A stretch of DNA of 39,240 bases from Syntrophus sp. (in: bacteria) (GTDB lineage Bacteria > Desulfobacterota > Syntrophorhabdia > Syntrophorhabdales > Syntrophorhabdaceae), in NCBI GenBank assembly GCA_013824645.1, contig PNOF01000022.1, positions 1 to 39,240 of the forward strand. Reading direction: 5' to 3'. Below the pieces are notes generated by a model. That model ran no database searches. It worked only from the letters and a program-made list of their open reading frames with translations, and had not been told where the DNA came from. Of this stretch, positions 6,609-14,236 are shown piece by piece; within the stretch, counting starts at the first letter, position 1; every line of letters begins with the position of its first letter. The translations under genes were made by a program, and so were the position numbers.

Positions 6609-8753
6609 TTAAACATACCACATCTCCGCCTCAAAGGTCTCCGACGGTACGTTTACGGTAAGATATCCTCTCTTGGGGACCCTATCAACAATCATATCTT
6701 TGATTTTCAATGACAGCCAGAGGCTAATCTTTTCATTTTTTACAACCCCCAGCGCATCGAAGGGTATCTCCATTTCAAGGATTTCCAAAAAGTCCGCAGA
6801 AATAGGCAGCTCGCTTTCGACTAATTTGTTCTTTATATGATAGAGAATCTTATAATCTTTCTTTGCCATAATATTAATTTCAAACGAAATATCTTCAATA
6901 TTGCCGATAAAGGTCCTATCAATGTCAAGTCGCAGAAAAAGGCTCTCATCGTCAAAACCATAATAAGCGCCCTTGATGAGCGATACAGATTCGTGCATAG
7001 CTGTTCCATGCCCTCTTCCTTCTACATATCCGGCGCCTATCCATTCAAAGTAATTGGTGACTCTTCCATCAATCTGCGGACGAATGAAATTTATGGGTTC
7101 TCTTGTTGGTCGGGCTTCACGATCTTGAACAATGATGGGGATACTCAATATCTCCGGAGGTTCCTTGTGAAGATATTTATAGACATTGGCCAGGTTTTCC
7201 CGGAAAAGTAAATCAAATACCTCATCGTTTTCGGAGGAGTGATCATCACCATACCACCAGAACCAATCACTCCCTTCTGCAATATAGATTGATTCCCAGG
7301 CTTCTTTGTTTGTATGGTTCGGGTCTTCCGTTTCCAACACATCCCGTGCTTGCGAAAGCTGAGACCAACCATTGTTGTCCTCGCCATGGCCTATCCATAT
7401 GGCAAAATTATGGCCAATCCAGGAACCGGCAAAACAATGATGGAGGCTACCAAATTCTTCGGCCTCTTTCAGATACTCTGATATGGTGACAGGTACAATA
7501 CTGTCATCAGTAACAATCCCTTCGTAGAGATACTTCAAAAAATCCCTTCCATCGTTTTTGAAACTCTCCCAGGCATTCTCGCCATCCATTGCAATGGTAA
7601 CGAGCGGTTTTTTGATCTTGCCCCGCACGGAATCCCGAATCCTGCGCAATCTTCTCAGGCAATCCTGCGCCGCGTCTTTAGCATCCATCCGTGAATAGTG
7701 AAACGATATGAGGTCCGAAAGTGATTGGTCCCGGAAAATTATATCAATCCGTTTCTCTTTTCTTTCATACCGGTAAGGTTTATAGAGGATCTCAGGGTGC
7801 GTCAGGAAACCGCTCCCATCGCGCCTCGAATCCCATTTAAGACTCTCAAAAAGAATGTCCTCATCAGTGGCAAGCCATTTCACATCGTAGTCCATATAAC
7901 GCTGGATGGCATCGTCGCTTACCGAACCTTCGGGCGGCCACATACCCTGCGGCGTATTCTGGAAAACCTCTTTGAAGAGCTTTATGGCCTCACCTATTTG
8001 ATGAGAAGCGTCCTCCGGTCTGGCAAAAAGTTTCTCGGGCAGATTCACATTCGGCATGGATTCTCTGGCAACCCTGCTATCGATGAGAAGGGGTATGATG
8101 GGATGATAAAAGGGAGATGTGGAAAGCTCGATGAGGCCTTTCGCCGCAAGTTCCCGGTGGAGAGGAATGATACCTTTCAGGATCTTCTTCTGCACACCCT
8201 CAAGCAGCCTTTTATCATCCTCATTGAACTGGCGTCCTTTTGACTTCAGATATTTCAACTCATCATAGATCTCAAAAAATGTGGGATCTATCCAGGCAAG
8301 GAAAAAAAACACCTGTATATCCCGCATGTCTTCATCGGTGAAGTAGTCCTTTATTTTGCCTACTGCGTCTTTTGGATAATAAAAACCACGCTTGGCGAGG
8401 AGTTCATAGTATCGGGGAAAGGGCCGTATCATATTGTCCCAGTTGGCATTGAAAAAATTGGTAAGTATAAATATCTTATCCGAATCCGTGAGGTCTTTTG
8501 GTTGTTTCTTGAATACCGTCAGATAGGTATCCTTTGCTTCAAGGTCCTCATAATCAAGGAGCTGCGCAATAAGGGAGGGGACGAGGTTGAAATTCTGCTT
8601 CATGCCGGTAAATTCTTCAACAATGGCCGCCATATCATAATAATCTTTCGTCCCATGGAGTAAAACCCAGGGGAGAAGGTATTCCCCGGACAAGAGGTTT
8701 TTATAATAGGGCTGATGCATGTGCCAGAGAAATGAAATATTAAGTGGTTCCAT
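6609..8753 (-). CDS. Glycoside hydrolase family 57 protein (alpha-amylase/pullulanase-like)
   Basis: This is a GH57 retaining glycoside hydrolase of about 714 residues that probably acts on alpha-glucans. Conserved regions are visible in order: HMHQPYY near the N-terminus; STSPFYHPIIPLL at about 215-227; GMWPPEGSVSDDAI at about 270-283, where the Glu corresponds to the nucleophile; and AMDGENAWESF at about 388-398, whose first Asp corresponds to the acid/base. The last 200 residues look like a beta-rich DOMON/glucodextranase-type domain. No signal peptide is seen, so it may act on intracellular glycogen; glgC is in the same window but not adjacent. The start is uncertain: ATG 8753, ATG 8756 or TTG 8765. 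Substrate preference cannot be read from sequence. Confidence 0.85.
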   Translation of the reverse strand: MEPLNISFLWHMHQPYYKNLLSGEYLLPWVLLHGTKDYYDMAAIVEEFTGMKQNFNLVPSLIAQLLDYEDLEAKDTYLTVFKKQPKDLTDSDKIFILTNFFNANWDNMIRPFPRYYELLAKRGFYYPKDAVGKIKDYFTDEDMRDIQVFFFLAWIDPTFFEIYDELKYLKSKGRQFNEDDKRLLEGVQKKILKGIIPLHRELAAKGLIELSTSPFYHPIIPLLIDSRVARESMPNVNLPEKLFARPEDASHQIGEAIKLFKEVFQNTPQGMWPPEGSVSDDAIQRYMDYDVKWLATDEDILFESLKWDSRRDGSGFLTHPEILYKPYRYERKEKRIDIIFRDQSLSDLISFHYSRMDAKDAAQDCLRRLRRIRDSVRGKIKKPLVTIAMDGENAWESFKNDGRDFLKYLYEGIVTDDSIVPVTISEYLKEAEEFGSLHHCFAGSWIGHNFAIWIGHGEDNNGWSQLSQARDVLETEDPNHTNKEAWESIYIAEGSDWFWWYGDDHSSENDEVFDLLFRENLANVYKYLHKEPPEILSIPIIVQDREARPTREPINFIRPQIDGRVTNYFEWIGAGYVEGRGHGTAMHESVSLIKGAYYGFDDESLFLRLDIDRTFIGNIEDISFEINIMAKKDYKILYHIKNKLVESELPISADFLEILEMEIPFDALGVVKNEKISLWLSLKIKDMIVDRVPKRGYLTVNVPSETFEAEMWYV

Positions 8754-8947
8754 CATTCCATCCAATATCCGATCATTAGATTCCAGTAATGAAAAAAAGT
8801 GTCAACACATTCAAGGAAGGAAAAACACAATAATCTTCAGACAATTTTATCATTCCAACATGATTATCGGCAGATATCATATTTTCATTAATTACATCAG
8901 TTCCCAAGTTAGGTCCTTGTTGTTTGGTCATTTATAATTATATTCTT

Positions 8948-9421
8948 TCAGACTTCAATATGCCGGAAGGTTATCTTGTCATCTATCTCCATAATCCCGA
9001 CAGTCCCGCGGTGTGAATGGGTCCCGCGAAAGCTTCCCGGGTTAAAAAGCAGCACATTTCCTTTTTTTGCTTTGAGGGGAACATGGGAGTGACCAAATAT
9101 AACCACATCAACTCCTTGAAATTCCCTCAGTACCACATCTTCAATACACTGCGGTGAGCCCCTGCCATGGATCACCCCTATTCTCCTGCCCATTACTTCT
9201 TCTATCCTTTTTTCGGGGAGCAGGCTGCAGAGGTCAAAATCATCCATGTTACCCCTCACCGCTTTCAGTTCCCAGTGCGAGAGGTAATAATAAACAGCAA
9301 TCCCGGTCATATCACCTGCATGAATAATCATATCGACATCCCCAAAAACCGTCTTCATTGTTGTCTCAAAAAGTTCAGTAATATTGGCCAGATGGGTATC
9401 GGAGAGTATCCCTATTTTCAT
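8948..9421 (-). CDS. YfcE/MJ0936-type metallophosphoesterase
   Basis: A compact 157-residue calcineurin-like phosphoesterase with a dinuclear metal site. The metal ligands are all present: Asp8 and His10 (LSDTHL), Asp36 (HAGDMTG), Asn in VRGNMDD, His in VIHGRGS, and the pair GHSHVP. E. coli YfcE and M. jannaschii MJ0936 hydrolyse phosphodiesters in vitro; cellular substrates are generally unknown. It starts at ATG 9421 and is transcribed away from lptF across an intergenic region of about 120 bases. Confidence 0.9.
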   Translation of the reverse strand: MKIGILSDTHLANITELFETTMKTVFGDVDMIIHAGDMTGIAVYYYLSHWELKAVRGNMDDFDLCSLLPEKRIEEVMGRRIGVIHGRGSPQCIEDVVLREFQGVDVVIFGHSHVPLKAKKGNVLLFNPGSFRGTHSHRGTVGIMEIDDKITFRHIEV

Positions 9422-9507
9422 AGCAGTGAAGATACTCTATACAAAATTAAAATGGATGTCAATAAAACCAGGCGATGGGTCTACCCACTGCCTATTGCCC
9501 GTCTTTA

Positions 9508-9537
9508 TTGACATATCAAGCTTCGCGATGTTACACT
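9508..9537 (+). promoter_or_regulatory. Possible promoter of the lptFG operon
   Basis: TTGACA (9508-9513), 18 bases, then TACACT (9532-9537). The -10 match is modest. If real, transcription would begin at or just inside the annotated lptF start, implying a leaderless or very short-leader mRNA. Confidence 0.3.
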
Positions 9538-9542
9538 AAGTG

Positions 9543-10727
9543 ATGGAAATATTGAAGAAATTAAGTGATAAATTCAACAAATATCTCTTGAAAGAACTGA
9601 CCATTATTCTTCTTCTTTCCATGGGAATACTTACATTTATTCTTGTCCTTGGCCGACTCGGTAAAATGGTCGATCTCGTCATCAATAAAGGGGTTGGATT
9701 TCGCGATATTTTTCTCTTAATCGTTTATTCCGCCTCTCCCTACCTCACATTTACTTTGCCCATGGCCTTCCTCCTCTCCGTCATCGTTGTCCTCGGGAGG
9801 CTTTCAACAGAAAATGAGATTCTCATATTAAAGGCAAGCGGCGTGAATCTAAAACGTCTTTTCATACCGATTACGGTCCTTGGCATACTCATAACTCTTT
9901 GTGGGCTCTTGAACGCCAACCTGCTTTTGCCGAAAAGCAGCGAGCTGTTCAGGAATACGCTCATTAATGTCGTGAAAAAAGGGATATCCGTTGATGATAA
10001 AGAAGGGATATTCAATGACACCGTCCGGGGAATCGTTATCTATATCAACAAAGTAGACCCGGATAAAAAGTTTCTTTCCGGCGTTGTCATATCCGATGAC
10101 AGAGACAAAGAAATAAAACAGACCATATCTGCGCAAAAAGGATATATCAATGTCGATCCCAATACCCTTGATCTTTACTTTGCGCTTGAAAACGGGACCC
10201 TTCACCGGTGGGAAAAAGCAAATAACACATACCGGAACATACGTTTTAACAACTATACCTTTTCTATGAACCTTTCTGCGATGGTCCCTAATATTGGCGG
10301 ACTCAGGAAAAAACCTTACGAGATGAACAGCGACGAACTCGCGAAAGCGCTTAAGGACGCAACGAGCGACAACGACAGATACAGCATAATGCTCGATATT
10401 TACAATATTAAGGCAGCCATCCCCTTTTCATCTCTGGCATTTATATTCCTAACCATACCTCTTGGTGTCAAGAGATCAATTGAGGGTAAATTTTCCGGCA
10501 TGCTGTACAGCCTCCTGCTCTTTATATTTTATTACATCCTGATGGCCTTCACGGAAAATTTTGGCATGGCAATCCATTTGCCCGCCTTTCTTACATCTTT
10601 CCTCCCAAATGTTATTATTGCAACGATGGGATTTTATTTGCTGAAAAATCTGAACGAAGAAGAACATGCAACAGTATCACAAAAATTACGCTACTTTTGG
10701 ACCTATTGCCTTGAAAAGACTAAATAA
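9543..10727 (+). CDS. lptF: LPS export permease LptF (YjgP/YjgQ family)
   Basis: LptF pairs with LptG in the inner membrane; with the LptB ATPase they extract lipopolysaccharide and pass it to LptC/LptA. The 394-residue protein has the family layout: three N-terminal membrane helices (LTIILLLSMGILTFILVLGRL, then two more to about residue 120), a periplasmic beta-jellyroll region in the middle, and three C-terminal helices. It is followed immediately by a second member of the family, the normal lptF-lptG arrangement. The start is ATG 9543 or the preceding GTG at 9540; neither has a clear ribosome site. Confidence 0.88.
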   Translation: MEILKKLSDKFNKYLLKELTIILLLSMGILTFILVLGRLGKMVDLVINKGVGFRDIFLLIVYSASPYLTFTLPMAFLLSVIVVLGRLSTENEILILKASGVNLKRLFIPITVLGILITLCGLLNANLLLPKSSELFRNTLINVVKKGISVDDKEGIFNDTVRGIVIYINKVDPDKKFLSGVVISDDRDKEIKQTISAQKGYINVDPNTLDLYFALENGTLHRWEKANNTYRNIRFNNYTFSMNLSAMVPNIGGLRKKPYEMNSDELAKALKDATSDNDRYSIMLDIYNIKAAIPFSSLAFIFLTIPLGVKRSIEGKFSGMLYSLLLFIFYYILMAFTENFGMAIHLPAFLTSFLPNVIIATMGFYLLKNLNEEEHATVSQKLRYFWTYCLEKTK

Positions 10728-11790
10728 ATATTTAATCACCAGCGTGATAAAACTTTTGTTGATTACAGAGCTGGCAGGGCTCGTTATGTTCCTTACCATT
10801 GAGTTTTTTGAACATATGGATGTATTCACCTCCTCTTTGAAGAATTTCGTTTTCAGTATGATCTATCTTATTCTTATGTCCCCATCCTACATCCACCTCA
10901 TTCTCCCCTTCTCGTTTCTGGTGTCAATGCTGATACTCCTCATCCTTATGGTGAGAGGGAACGAAATGATCATTACACGGACATCCGGTATCAGCACAAT
11001 ATCGCTCATGAAACCTCTCCTTGCTTTTTCTATGGTGCTTGTAGTATTCTCATTCCTTCTTGCAGAGTGGATAATTCCTTTCACTTCCAACGCTTCAGAT
11101 TATTTATACAGGGTGAGAATGAAGGGGGAAGAAGCGCAGGTATTCTTTAAGAACGACAGAATATGGTTCAAGAGCAATAACATAATCTGCAATATAGATT
11201 TTTTTGACGCAAAAAAAGATACCATAAAAGGGCTGACCATTTTGGAACTTTCGGATACGTTTTCTATCAACAAAAGGTATGACGCAAAAGAAGGGATATT
11301 CAAAGACGACTCATGGTACATTACCGATGTTACTGAATGGACCTTCGATGCTAATGGGATAGTGGCCAAAAAAACATACGGACAATTTAAAGATCTTCTT
11401 CAGGAACCTCCATCGTTTTTCAAGGTTGCCAATAAAGATCCTGAAAATATGGGATATAGAGAGCTTTCACGATATATAGAGAAGCTGAAAAGTAACGGCC
11501 ACGACATTCGAAGATACCGTGTTGACCTTTATAACAAGGTAGCTTTACCCTTTGCTAATCTTATTATGGTATTCGCTGCCTTTTCTGTTGGTCTCAGATA
11601 TGCAAAGACAAAGCATATCTCATCAGGAATTCTCTCCGGTATTCTACTCGGTGCATGTTACTGGGGCGTTCATTTTCTCTCACTCGCATATGGTTATGGC
11701 GATACCTTTCCCCCTCTCTTCGCCGCATGGTTCTCCAACTTTCTCTTCGTCGCTTCAGGGGTCATCGGTATTGTGACCCTGAGGACATAA
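10711..11790 (+). CDS. lptG: LPS export permease LptG (YjgP/YjgQ family)
   Basis: This is the second permease of the LptB2FG transporter. The hydrophobicity pattern matches LptF: helices at the N-terminus from YLITSVIKLLLITELAG, a long periplasmic region (about 100-260) and three C-terminal helices ending YGDTFPPLFAAWFSNFLF. I place the start at TTG 10711, which gives 359 residues beginning LKRLNKYLI, as in LptG proteins, and overlaps lptF by 17 bases. An ATG at 10666 would add 15 residues with a deeper overlap. The lptB, lptC and lptA genes are not in the window. Confidence 0.87.
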   Translation: MKRLNKYLITSVIKLLLITELAGLVMFLTIEFFEHMDVFTSSLKNFVFSMIYLILMSPSYIHLILPFSFLVSMLILLILMVRGNEMIITRTSGISTISLMKPLLAFSMVLVVFSFLLAEWIIPFTSNASDYLYRVRMKGEEAQVFFKNDRIWFKSNNIICNIDFFDAKKDTIKGLTILELSDTFSINKRYDAKEGIFKDDSWYITDVTEWTFDANGIVAKKTYGQFKDLLQEPPSFFKVANKDPENMGYRELSRYIEKLKSNGHDIRRYRVDLYNKVALPFANLIMVFAAFSVGLRYAKTKHISSGILSGILLGACYWGVHFLSLAYGYGDTFPPLFAAWFSNFLFVASGVIGIVTLRT

Positions 11791-11845
11791 ATGGAAACAA
11801 TATTAATGATAAATCTTGTCAGCGTTCTCAGAAAGGAGCAGTCTC

Positions 11846-12319
11846 GTGAGAGCATATCTTGATATAGAAACCGATCGTGCAGGCAAAATCTGTGTAGTTG
11901 GAATCTCGGTAGAAAACAATGGCTTTATCCAGTGGTATGGTGAGGACATAAATACGAGCAGCATTGAACGGGAATTGAGCAATGTGAAGACTATTGTCAC
12001 TTTCAATGGTGATCTCTTTGACCTTCCCAGATTAAAAGAATCTTTTAATATAGATCTCAAAGCACAATGTGTCTCCCGGGACCTCTTTAAGGAAAAAAAG
12101 AAACTGGGCATTAAAGGCGGACTCAAAGACCTTGAAAAGATGTTCGGCATTGAGAGAAAAACAGAAGGGATGAATGGATATAAGGCAATGTTTTTGTGGG
12201 AAAAATACAAACTGCATGGCAACATGGATGCCCTCAATCTTCTCCTCGAATACAATAAAGAAGATGTTGTAAACCTCATACCCCTCGAAGAAATCTTGGA
12301 AAGTCTGAGAGAGGAATAA
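11846..12319 (+). CDS. RNase H-fold DEDD exonuclease-like protein (YprB type)
   Basis: A 157-residue protein with the DEDD 3'-5' exonuclease fold of the YprB / RNase_H_2 group. The three exonuclease motifs are visible: Exo I AYLDIETD (residues 3-10), Exo II TFNGDLFDLPRL (about 51-62) and Exo III YNKEDVVNL (about 137-145, YxxxD). Members are predicted nucleases with poorly known substrates. The start is GTG 11846 with AAAGGAG eight bases upstream; an in-frame upstream ATG at 11816 is not supported. It follows lptG by 55 bases and precedes the hydrolase by 2 bases, so it is probably cotranscribed. Confidence 0.82.
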   Translation: MRAYLDIETDRAGKICVVGISVENNGFIQWYGEDINTSSIERELSNVKTIVTFNGDLFDLPRLKESFNIDLKAQCVSRDLFKEKKKLGIKGGLKDLEKMFGIERKTEGMNGYKAMFLWEKYKLHGNMDALNLLLEYNKEDVVNLIPLEEILESLREE

Positions 12320-12321
12320 TC

Positions 12322-13029
12322 GTGATTGAAGCTTTTGAAATCGTCTCGACATTTAATAAAATAAGCGGATTAATGATCCTGCCGGAGGGGGACAAGAAGT
12401 TTCCCTGCGCTGTCCTTTCTCATGGCCTTATCAGTTCTAAGGAGAGCTCCAAATACACATTGCTTTCGGAACGCCTTGCAGATGCTGGTATTGCTTCATG
12501 CAGGTTCGATTACCATGGGTGTGGTGAAAGTGGCGGCTGGATCGAAGAAACAACCCTGACCATACGTCTCGATAACCTCAACACCATCGTCGATTATATA
12601 CTCCGGCATCAACATGTCAATGCCGATAAAATAGGTATCATAGGGGGCAGTTTCGGCGGCACAACAGGCCTCATAAAAGCAGCACGGGATAAACGGATAC
12701 AATGCGCATCCCTCTGGGCTACCCCCTGTTTTCTGGAAAAAGAGGGCGATGGCAGTATTGACGGTATAGTCTTTAAAGATCATATTTACACTGATTTTGC
12801 GGCTTATAATATACTCGCAGAAGCCAGGAAGGTCTCTCACGCATTAGTCATTCACGGTGAAGCCGATGAAACCGTCCCCTGCATTGAGGGAAAAACAATC
12901 TATGATAACTTACAGCAGCCCAAGGGTATCGAAATAATAGAGGGGGGAGACCACGTTTTCTCTGACCCTGTCCACAGAGACAGAGCAATCAATCTTGCGA
13001 TAGATTGGTTCTGCAAATACCTCTTTTAA
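12322..13029 (+). CDS. Alpha/beta hydrolase (esterase/dienelactone hydrolase-like)
   Basis: A 235-residue cytosolic serine hydrolase. The catalytic triad is visible: Ser in GGSFGG (about residue 111), Asp in HGEADETVP (about 182) and His in EGGDHVF (about 213). The oxyanion region HGLISSKESS and the FDYHGCGESGG motif are typical of short acyl-peptidase/esterase-type hydrolases without a signal peptide. It starts at GTG 12322, two bases after the exonuclease stop, so the two are translationally close. The natural substrate is unknown. Confidence 0.85.
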   Translation: MIEAFEIVSTFNKISGLMILPEGDKKFPCAVLSHGLISSKESSKYTLLSERLADAGIASCRFDYHGCGESGGWIEETTLTIRLDNLNTIVDYILRHQHVNADKIGIIGGSFGGTTGLIKAARDKRIQCASLWATPCFLEKEGDGSIDGIVFKDHIYTDFAAYNILAEARKVSHALVIHGEADETVPCIEGKTIYDNLQQPKGIEIIEGGDHVFSDPVHRDRAINLAIDWFCKYLF

Positions 13030-13034
13030 GGCAA

Positions 13035-13171
13035 TCACCAATACTCAAATCTCAATCATCAAATAATTCATGAATTATTTGATGATATATTTGCACGCAG
13101 CGCTGTTATTGACTTTATTTTGGAATTTGTAATTTGGTTATTGTTTATTATCTTCGCCGGGCTATTGGTGA
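13035..13171. repeat. Palindrome-centred element with short terminal inverted repeats
   Basis: TCACCAATA at 13035-13043 and its exact complement TATTGGTGA at 13163-13171 bracket a 137-base AT-rich stretch. Inside it, 13055-13086 is a perfect, loopless 32-base palindrome. The element lies between two convergent genes, and its right arm covers the last codons and stop of the minus-strand membrane protein gene. It could be a small MITE-like or REP-like element, or an unusual bidirectional terminator; it has no U-tract. Confidence 0.5.
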
Positions 13172-13857
13172 CTATCTTTCTTTTTATCACCAAATAGTTT
13201 GACCCGTTCGCGGATGAGGTCGCCGACAACATTGCTCAAACCAATACCAAGCGCAAGAGAAAGTGTCAAAACAATCCCGCCGAAGACTATGAGGAAGCTT
13301 ACCGTAACAATTGTATTGCCAATGCCGATATATTCAAAACAAATGCCGAAGGTAATGACGATTAAAAGAATCCGTACCCCTTTTGCAATGAAATCACCGT
13401 ATGTTATCTTTGCGTTTTCGCAGGTCAGATAGATTACCCTGCTGATAAAATTGCTAAAGATAATACCTATGATAACAATGACAAGGGAAACTATGATATT
13501 CGGCAGCGTTGTCGAAATCCGTGAAGCATACTCGGAAAACTGAGATAAACCAATATAATTCAGACCAAATGACAAGAATAAAACAATGAAGATCCAATAG
13601 ACAATCTTACTGAATACCAGGGAAGGGGGTGTTTTGATGCCGCCTTTTTCCAAAAAGCCTATGATCCCCGCTTCCTGGGCCCATTTATCAAAACGGAAAA
13701 GGAGCAGAATCTTACTCAGAAGTTTCTTGACAAGCCAACTGATAATAAATCCGCCGATCATCACAATGACCATGACAAGAATATTGAGAAAAACCTCCTG
13801 AAAATTGTCATAGAGGTCTAAAAACATATCCTGGAAAAACTTTAGTATGTCTTGCAT
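13162..13857 (-). CDS. Small membrane protein with conserved TM helices (MscS-related, lacking the beta domain)
   Basis: A 231-residue inner-membrane protein with about five hydrophobic helices. The first is ILVMVIVMIGGFIISWLVKKLL near residues 25-46; the others lie near 85-100, 118-138, 164-180 and 185-205. A final helix with small residues (LSLALGIGLSNVVGDLIRERV) resembles the conserved TM-helix domain seen in CmpX-like proteins and at the pore of MscS channels. No MscS cytoplasmic beta domain follows; the protein ends with a short charged tail. Function may be channel-like but is unproven. The stop codon lies in an inverted repeat (13163-13171). Confidence 0.75.
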   Translation of the reverse strand: MQDILKFFQDMFLDLYDNFQEVFLNILVMVIVMIGGFIISWLVKKLLSKILLLFRFDKWAQEAGIIGFLEKGGIKTPPSLVFSKIVYWIFIVLFLSFGLNYIGLSQFSEYASRISTTLPNIIVSLVIVIIGIIFSNFISRVIYLTCENAKITYGDFIAKGVRILLIVITFGICFEYIGIGNTIVTVSFLIVFGGIVLTLSLALGIGLSNVVGDLIRERVKLFGDKKKDSHQ

Positions 13858-13986
13858 GGGAAAATATTATTCAATGTTGCTATATATGTCAATGGAAATC
13901 ACCCAGTTTATTTTTTTGTTGACATTATCCCCTTATTTCGTTTAGGAAATTATAGGAAATTGTAAAAAAAGAAAGGAGGAATGTAC

Positions 13987-14160
13987 ATGCCTGCAAAAAT
14001 TGATCAAGATGCCTGCACTGGATGTGGAGCCTGCGCTGAGATTTGCCCTGCCGACGCTATCGCTGTTGATGACGTAGCAAAGGTTGATTCTGAACTCTGC
14101 ACAGAGTGTGGAGCCTGCGTAGAAGAATGCCCGGTAGAAGCAATTACCTTAGAAGGGTAA
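13987..14160 (+). CDS. 2[4Fe-4S] bacterial-type ferredoxin
   Basis: A 57-residue low-potential electron carrier. Two complete CxxCxxCxxxCP motifs are present (CTGCGACAEICP and CTECGACVEECP), enough to bind two [4Fe-4S] clusters. It starts MPAKIDQDA at ATG 13987, with AGGAGGA about six bases upstream; an ATG at 13981 abuts the ribosome site and is less likely. It is monocistronic, closed by a strong hairpin terminator, and faces the EMO-like iron-sulfur oxidoreductase. A functional link with that enzyme is possible but not shown. Confidence 0.93.
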   Translation: MPAKIDQDACTGCGACAEICPADAIAVDDVAKVDSELCTECGACVEECPVEAITLEG

Positions 14161-14182
14161 TTATAAGTAAAGCGTTTTAAAA

Positions 14183-14214
14183 TATAAAAGGATGGGGTAA
14201 CCCATCCTTTTATA
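14183..14214. terminator. Bidirectional intrinsic terminator between ferredoxin and EMO-like gene
   Basis: A perfect 14-base-pair stem with a GTAA loop: arms 14183-14196 and 14201-14214, core GGATGGG/CCCATCC flanked by an A-tract on one side and a T-tract on the other. Symmetry lets it act on both the ferredoxin transcript (+) and the oxidoreductase transcript (-). Confidence 0.9.
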
Positions 14215-14236
14215 TACTCACTTTATATTTTTCCTG

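Noticed and set aside
13162-13857. Complete MscS mechanosensitive channel
   Set aside because: The conserved TM helix is present but the beta and C-terminal MscS domains are absent, so only a related membrane protein is called.
13919-13947. TTGACA upstream of the ferredoxin as a full promoter
   Set aside because: The box at 13919-13924 is perfect, but at 17 bases the -10 would be TTAGGA, too weak to list.
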